Assembly: GCA_030737835.1 (NCBI GenBank)
Contig: JAUJYN010000020.1
Location: 558,001 to 622,000, forward strand
Length of the DNA stretch: 64,000 bases
Direction: 5' to 3'
From: Acorus gramineus
Lineage: Eukaryota; Streptophyta; Magnoliopsida; Acorales; Acoraceae
Made by a program: the position numbers and the translations under genes. This document shows positions 58,353-64,000 of the stretch, piece after piece. Positions within the stretch are counted from its first letter, which is position 1, and each line of letters starts with the position of its first letter. A model generated the notes under the pieces. The model saw nothing but the letters and a program-made list of their open reading frames with translations, was not told the origin of the DNA and did no database searches.

Positions 58353-59731
58353 ATGTCTCCTCGCAGACGGATGCGTGGACGTGGTCCCCCTCAGGCCTCG
58401 GAGGTTTCTGAACCTACCAGAGGCGAGGAGTCTACTGAAGGGTCCTTGGCTATTGGGCCAGGACCAGCGCAGGAGCCTCCTGCATGGGAGCGTGCTTATG
58501 CTCATATAGCAGATCTATTGGAGACTAGCCCAGACTAGGGCATTGGCTGAGTAGGTACGAGAGATCCAGAAGCTGCAGGCGGCCCGCGAGGCAGTCCCGC
58601 AGGTCCCCTCGGTAGCAGATCCATTGGTGGTCCCCGAGGTATCCCCTGTCCCAGTGGAGATTCCAGTAGAAGGAATTCATGATCCCGTGGAGAGCGAGGT
58701 GGAGCTAGAGATTGCGGCACGTGTGCATAAGACTGGCCTCACCGCCTTTCTGAAGCTTCACCCTCCTGAGTTTCATGGATTATCAACGGACCCCCTTGCC
58801 CCCGAGCGTTGGTTGATGGAGATAGACAAGATCTTCTTGACCATGCACTGCACCGACCGCCAGCGTGTCTCACTGGCCACCTTCATGTTGAAGGGTAGCG
58901 CCGCCGACTGGTGGGCTACCCGATCGGTGGACATCCCCGAGGGTGTGGGGTGACTTCTATGGGCCGGATTCCGGAGTTACTTCCTGGAGGTGTACTTCCT
59001 GTTTTCGACACGTCAGATCGTGATGCGGGAGTTCGAGCAGCTGACGCAGGGCTCCATGTCAGTCGCTGATTACTCTACACGTTTCACGAGGCTTTCTCGG
59101 TTCGCCCCCGCCTTAGTGATGGATGAGGAGACGCGATGCTGTCGGTTCGAGATGGGTCTCATTAGCACCATCAGGGTGCACGTCACCTCTCAGGCGTTCT
59201 CGAGGTACTCTAACCTGGTGTCTCATGCGAGGACAGTCGAGCGAGACCTTGGGGTTCCCTCGGGGGTTCAAACCCCTTCTGCGGACCAGAGGCCCCCCAA
59301 GAGCCAGGACCAGGGACGTCGCAAGAACAAGCAGCCCCGCTTTGATTGGCCAGCGACCACCGCTACTCCAGTCGATGTGGTGCCAGTGCAGGGTCTAGCA
59401 CCGTTTGCTGCAGTACCATTCCAGGCTAGGCGACCGGAGACGCGATGTTGTTACCATTGTTAGCGGGTCGGACATATTTCCTATGATTGCCCTGATGCTG
59501 GCCGACCTCCTGTGCCTCGACAGCAGCCGCAGCAGCAGCAGCCACAGCGTCAGCAACAGCAGCCACAGGGTGGCCGGATTGACCAGAGGAGGTAGCCAAT
59601 GCAGCTTGCGAGGCGTGCCCCTGCTCCTCAGCCGCAACTTGTTCAGGGTCGTGTTGCAACACTTACGGCCAAGAAGGCGCAGGCTTTGAGTAGCATTGTC
59701 CGAGGTATTGTTCTAATCTCCCAGCTTCCTG
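58353..59731 (+). pseudogene. gag of element IV, disabled
   Basis: It starts MSPRRRMRGRGPP and follows the gag of E: FLKLHPPEFHG, ATFMLKGSAADWWATR, TQGSMSVADYSTRFTRL, and a knuckle CYHC-stop-RVGHISYDC. Lesions are a frameshift and TAG near 58536, TGA at 58951, TAG at 59461 inside the CCHC knuckle and TAG near 59593. It ends in ISQLP at the L7 insertion, and the frame resumes in the protease at 63502. Confidence 0.9.
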
Positions 59732-59732
59732 C

Positions 59733-62700
59733 TGTCACACCCCAGTGCGACCATCCCTGAGACGTGGCAATAATGAAATATCAGCTATCAATACCTGAGG
59801 TCAATAAAGACTCCAACAACAACACACAAGGTGGCAAAGCAAAGATAATGATAACTGACTGAAAAGCGGAAGCATAATATATAAACAATGTTTGTAAATC
59901 AAAAACATTATTACAGACTCGAATACACAATCACTGTCCTGTGAGAGCCAAGTCTAGTCCAAATAAAATACAACCTGTGCCACATGCACGATTTATAATA
60001 CATAAAATGACTCTAGGACTGCTGACAGCCTCGCACTCGCCACCCGCCAGAAGAACGCTCCACGCCCATAAGACCACGCCACAGGAAAGCTCCCACTCCA
60101 CACCCAACACTGCCCCTAAAAAGAAACAGTATGCGAGGGGTGAGCTACAAGCTCAGTGAGTGGCTGGAAACCAATCACCATACAACAGTTCAATGCTAAC
60201 ACAATTTCCTTTCAAGGAAAAACATGGGTAGAAACCCATGGATAATAGGGTCATGCGGCGGCGCGACCAACCTCACCCTCACCCTCACTCCCGGAGGAAG
60301 ACTCTTGGGTCTTTTGGGGAGAGACCATACCGTTGGTCGAGGAGACCCGGGATTACTGGTCCACACAACACTACTGGATCACCAACCTCACCCTCACCCT
60401 CACTCCCAGAGGGAGACTCTTGGGTCTCTTGGGGAGAGACCATACCGTTGGTTGACGAGACCCGGAATTACTGGTCTACACAACACTACTGGATCATCTA
60501 CATCGAGATAACTGCCCAACGATGTCTTTGAACATCGATACGCAACCGGACAACTATGGGCACGGACGAACCACGAATGGGTCACGCAGTGACGTGTCTT
60601 CACCTCATCCTCACCCTCACCCTTTACAGGTGACATAGGACTTTCACCTCATCCTCACCCTCACCCTCACCCTCACTCCTCTACACCCTTGGTCCACCGG
60701 TAGCCCTTTCCCCGGGTAGTCACTATCTGATATACTCCCACGATCAGTACGCTTCTAAGCGCCTCGGTGGTACCTACGGATGGGAGCCCTCTGTCAGGAC
60801 AGCTTTTCCAACGCTGGGAAGTTCCTACATCGGATCCAACGAAGGGGAGAACGATTCCACGCTCACAATATCATTCGTTAGCCCTCTCCCGGGTAGCCTC
60901 TACCTGGTATACTCCCACGATCAGTATGTTTCCGAACGCATTGGTGGTACCTACGGATGGGAGCCCTCTGTCAGGACAGCTTTAACCCGGCCCGCTTCAA
61001 CACGGACGACATTGGGAGGAAACACTCCATGTTCGCAAAGCAAACCCAATGGAAAAACAACTACTCTCGATAATCACATATCGATGATATCGAATACTAT
61101 TGTACTCCCACACGGTTGCGTTGCTCGGACACAAGGGGGTTGCCTCTGCTCTCACGCAGAAATAATCCCAAGGCACATAACCCAACAGGCGGTTCATATA
61201 CACGCCTAGCACGGGTAGGCCTAGCTTAATGCCACAACTACCGGTTTAACAAAACCGATAAGATAATGAATTCTCCTGAATTCCAAACGAGTGCATCGCT
61301 CAGATGCACGGGGGCGATTACATCGCTAGCGCTCTGACTAATAAGGTACAACCCGACAACGGGTCATACCCACGCCTATTTTAGATAGGCCTAATTAGTT
61401 TTAACATGCGCATATATTTTATAGGAGAATTTAATCTTAGTTATGTGCATGAACCATATGCACGATCACATATCAATTAATCATAGGGATACTCCCTAAT
61501 CATAGATTTACATCATAATAAATCATACAACATGCATACATGGTAATTAATCACATAAGCACACAAGGCCTAACTTAAGCATGCGTTGGATATCACAAAC
61601 ATAAAAGGTATGGGTCAAGTGCGATCTCACGCACTAACAGGTTCATGCCAATATTCCAAAGGAACCTGAGTCGAGTAGGAATTCGCATCTACTTACTCAG
61701 TTCGTTCAGAGGGAGAGGGCGAGAGAGATCATCATCTCATGAAGTCGGTCATAGCTTTGCCCCATTAGCATGGGCGCAACAACTACACCACGCCCTTGAG
61801 TCTTATCGCAAGGGAATATTAGGCAGGTGCCCGTTATTAACCCAGACTTAATCATGCTGGATATTCCAATTAATATGGTGGGAGTAGTATTACAATACTA
61901 CCTAAGGCATGCCATATTCTATACATCAATACACATTACAGCAATACATGCCCATACTAGAGGGGCGCATGCAACACAATCATTCATACATGGATACAAT
62001 ACATGTAATATAAGCCTAGCATGCAAGATATCTAACATATTATAGTCTAAGCATGGTCATACTACTTATCTACACAAGTAGTATAGCTAGGACGCCCCAT
62101 CGATGCGCGACGCGGGACCTCGCGCATCCCATCCGATGAGATCTGCAAGGTAAGGGCATCAAATTTGGTGAGTAACAACACATTATAACATTTAGAAATT
62201 ACTAGAAATGCCTAAGACTTAGATATGCACGCATACGGGCTCGCATGCATGCGACCACGCGCGTACGCACACATGCCCAAGTGCCCCAGCACCTACCCGA
62301 GACCCTGGGCAGCCCCGCGCATGCCCCAGCACGCGCACGCACACACACGCACGCGCGCATGCGCACTGGCACCCTGTCGCATGCCCAGGCGCATGCCCAG
62401 ACGCACTGTCCCGTGTGCGTGCACCCTCGCGCTTGCCCGCGCGCACTCTCGTGCACGCCCTGCGTGCACCCCGCTCGCTGCCAGCATCCGCGCGCACGCG
62501 CCCGCCTGCGCCTGCCAGCTCCCCTCTGCGCGCGCGTCTGCGCGCGCACGCGCGCGGACAGACCCGCGCGCGCGCCCAACATTCCCCAACCCTCCCCCCT
62601 TGCCCCTACATGCACCCAACTCAAAACACCTCACATGCATGCCCTCCCAAACACCCTAACATGCATAAAAGCCAATTAAAGAAGAGGGAAACTCACCAAA

Positions 62701-63501
62701 AGAGAGGGGGAGGGAAGGGGGAGATGTAGGGGCTCGCAAGCGCACCCTTGACCACCTCGACCGCCACCACCACTACCACCACCTCCATCTTTGCTTCTCT
62801 TCTTCATGGCTGAACCAAAGGGGAGGGGAAAGAAAATAAGGGGATCCACCATGGGAGGAGGAGAGGGAGGAGAAACAATCAACAATACATGCATACCCAC
62901 ACACACTCACCTAGTCTTACACTTGCACTTCCTCTTCTTGCTCCATCTTCTTCTCCTTGACATTTCATCAAACACTTGGGGAGTGTTTGAAAGAGAGAAA
63001 GAGAGCCCCAAAGAGAGGTCCACGTGGGGAGTGGGAGAGGGAGAGAGAGAGAGACTTTTTTCTCACATGGGGGGGGGGGGTGAGTGTAATGGAAAAATGT
63101 GGGGGTGAACCTAACCTAACCTCACCCACTAACACTTTAAATAACCAATTGGTTGCTTCACCACTAAGAAAAGGGGGGTAAGGTTACCCAAGGTCACCAC
63201 ATTCACCAAAATATCTCACACTATTCGACTAATCAAACCAGGAACTCTCAAAACCCGGATACAGTTCAGAACTGCATATTTTTCAAAACGTTACCGGAAT
63301 TCGATGAAATTTTTATGGGTAGTACTAAACGGTACCAGAACAAATAATATGTAGTTAGATTTTCAATCAGAGTACTCCAACTCCCGCAGGTGGCTAAAAG
63401 CCAAAATTTTAGCGACTCCGATCGAAAAATTAAAAGGCCCTGAATGACCCAGATGTGACCAAGGCTTAACCGAAATGGCTCCAAATGACACAGGCATAAC
63501 A
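59733..63501 (-). mobile_element. Solo LTR L7, family B (3769 bp), inside element IV
   Basis: On the minus strand it starts TGTTATGCCTGTGTCA (63501) and ends GGGGTGTGACA (59733). TSD CCTGC is at 59728-59732 and 63502-63506, and removing one copy restores an open gag-protease reading. The leader intron is 62696-62143 (GTGAGT to TTGCAG). It carries two copies of the 115-bp unit. Confidence 0.95.
60266..60495. repeat. 115-bp tandem duplication in L7
   Basis: Units 60266-60380 and 60381-60495 both run from accaacctcaccctcaccct to cacaacactactggatc with few differences. The same unit is duplicated around element A in L3 but single in L1 and L4. Confidence 0.9.
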
Positions 63502-64000
63502 CCTGCATATGTGCTATTTGATTCTGGGGCCACGCACTCGTTTGTGTCTCCCGTTTTTGCGAGACGGATGGGCATGGTGTCGGCCCCTCTTGATGCTATG
63601 CTGGAGATATCATTGCCCTTCGGAGACCATATTCTCCTCCGTTCTGTTTATCGGGGGTGTGCCGTGGTGATTGCGGAGCATGAGTTTCCATTAGAGTTGG
63701 TCGAGCTCACCATGACGGACTTCGATGCCATCCTGGGAATGGATTGGCTCTCAGCTAGCCACACCAGTATTGACTGTTTTGCAAAGTCTGTGTCCTTTCA
63801 CATCCTTGGTCAGAGATCTTTCCAGTTCATGGGCGATCGGGACATAGCCCCTTTGGGGTTCGTGTCGTCCATCCAGGCATGGAGACTCCTTTAGGGAGGA
63901 TGTGAGGGTTTTCTGGCGTACATTGTTGAGGAGGATGCACCACTGCGGGCAGATATCAGTCAGACTCCGGTTGTGGCAGATTATCTAGAGGTTTTTCCCG
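63502..64000 (+). pseudogene. Protease and start of RT region of element IV, cut by window end
   Basis: AYVLFDSGATHSFVSPVFAR gives the retropepsin active-site DSG. DFDAILGMDWLSASH follows. A TAG at 63892 interrupts the linker (sister copies have CAG), after which the frame goes on to [15 protein letters not shown] at the window edge. It is the only place in the window with an intact protease active site. Confidence 0.9.

Noticed and set aside
60640..60690. Telomere-like repeat (CACCCT)n
   Set aside because: The unit is CCCTCA, not CCCTAAA. It is an expanded version of the tract found in all these LTRs.
63475..63501. Protease ORF starting at ATG 63475
   Set aside because: These bases belong to the minus-strand LTR L7. 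The element IV frame enters at the TSD (63502) from gag at 59731.
1..64000. tRNA, rRNA, CRISPR or satellite arrays
   Set aside because: None recognised by eye. The tRNA-like matches (47709 and 55494) are primer binding sites.

Overview
The window is nuclear DNA of a flowering plant. It has introns with GT-AG borders, LINE fragments, chromodomain-bearing Ty3/gypsy (Metaviridae) LTR retrotransposons and a plant mobile domain (PMD) gene, which is confined to plants and their transposons. I see no rRNA, tRNA, CRISPR or bacterial-type genes.

Region 1-10.8 kb is low-copy genic DNA. Four in-frame exons between 1944 and 8591 (+ strand) encode the C-terminal half of a Tim44-like/MRPL45-family mitochondrial protein, with no disabling lesion. 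Its large introns hold at least three antisense LINE fragments, one with a clear target-site duplication (TSD), plus a sense LINE 3' remnant. From 8.6 to 11.6 kb there is A/T-rich intergenic DNA and transposon debris.

Region 11.6-64 kb is a nest of LTR elements. The oldest layer, about 9 kb once insertions are subtracted, is a Tat-like LTR in minus orientation (11779-13027), a PMD + coiled-coil pseudogene with its own TATA box (30281-45777), and a second Tat-like LTR in plus orientation (54194-55491) followed by a PBS-like site and a gag-like ORF. Two related families of very long LTRs were inserted into it. Family A starts TGTTATATATG and family B starts TGTTATGCNTG; both end near GGGGCGTGACA. 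Layer 1 holds solo LTR L1 (13250-29845, split), L4 (30349-33971), L5 (34637-40136), L6 (42741-45300), element E (46112-53049) and element IV (56024 to beyond the window). Layer 2 holds L2 and L3 inside L1, and L7 inside element IV. Layer 3 is element A (20760-27438) inside L3. Perfect 5-bp TSDs fix seven of these insertions: GCGAG, TACAC, ACTAC, GTGGT, GATCG, GTATA and CCTGC. L3 and A lack TSDs.

The coding content of the A/B families is a gag with a CCHC knuckle and a pol with protease, RT, RNase H, integrase and chromodomain, which suggests the Tekay/Del type of chromovirus. No copy is intact. The most unusual signal is that every LTR long enough to judge carries a 0.5-0.8 kb GT-AG intron, rich in CpG, in its transcribed part. 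Both LTRs of element E lack exactly that intron, as if E had been copied from spliced RNA. Other oddities are an antisense pol block inside L5 between 28-bp direct repeats, hairpin-forming GGCGGCTA motifs shared by the Tat-like LTRs and the PMD promoter, and a 115-bp tandem repeat whose unit border is the insertion point of element A.
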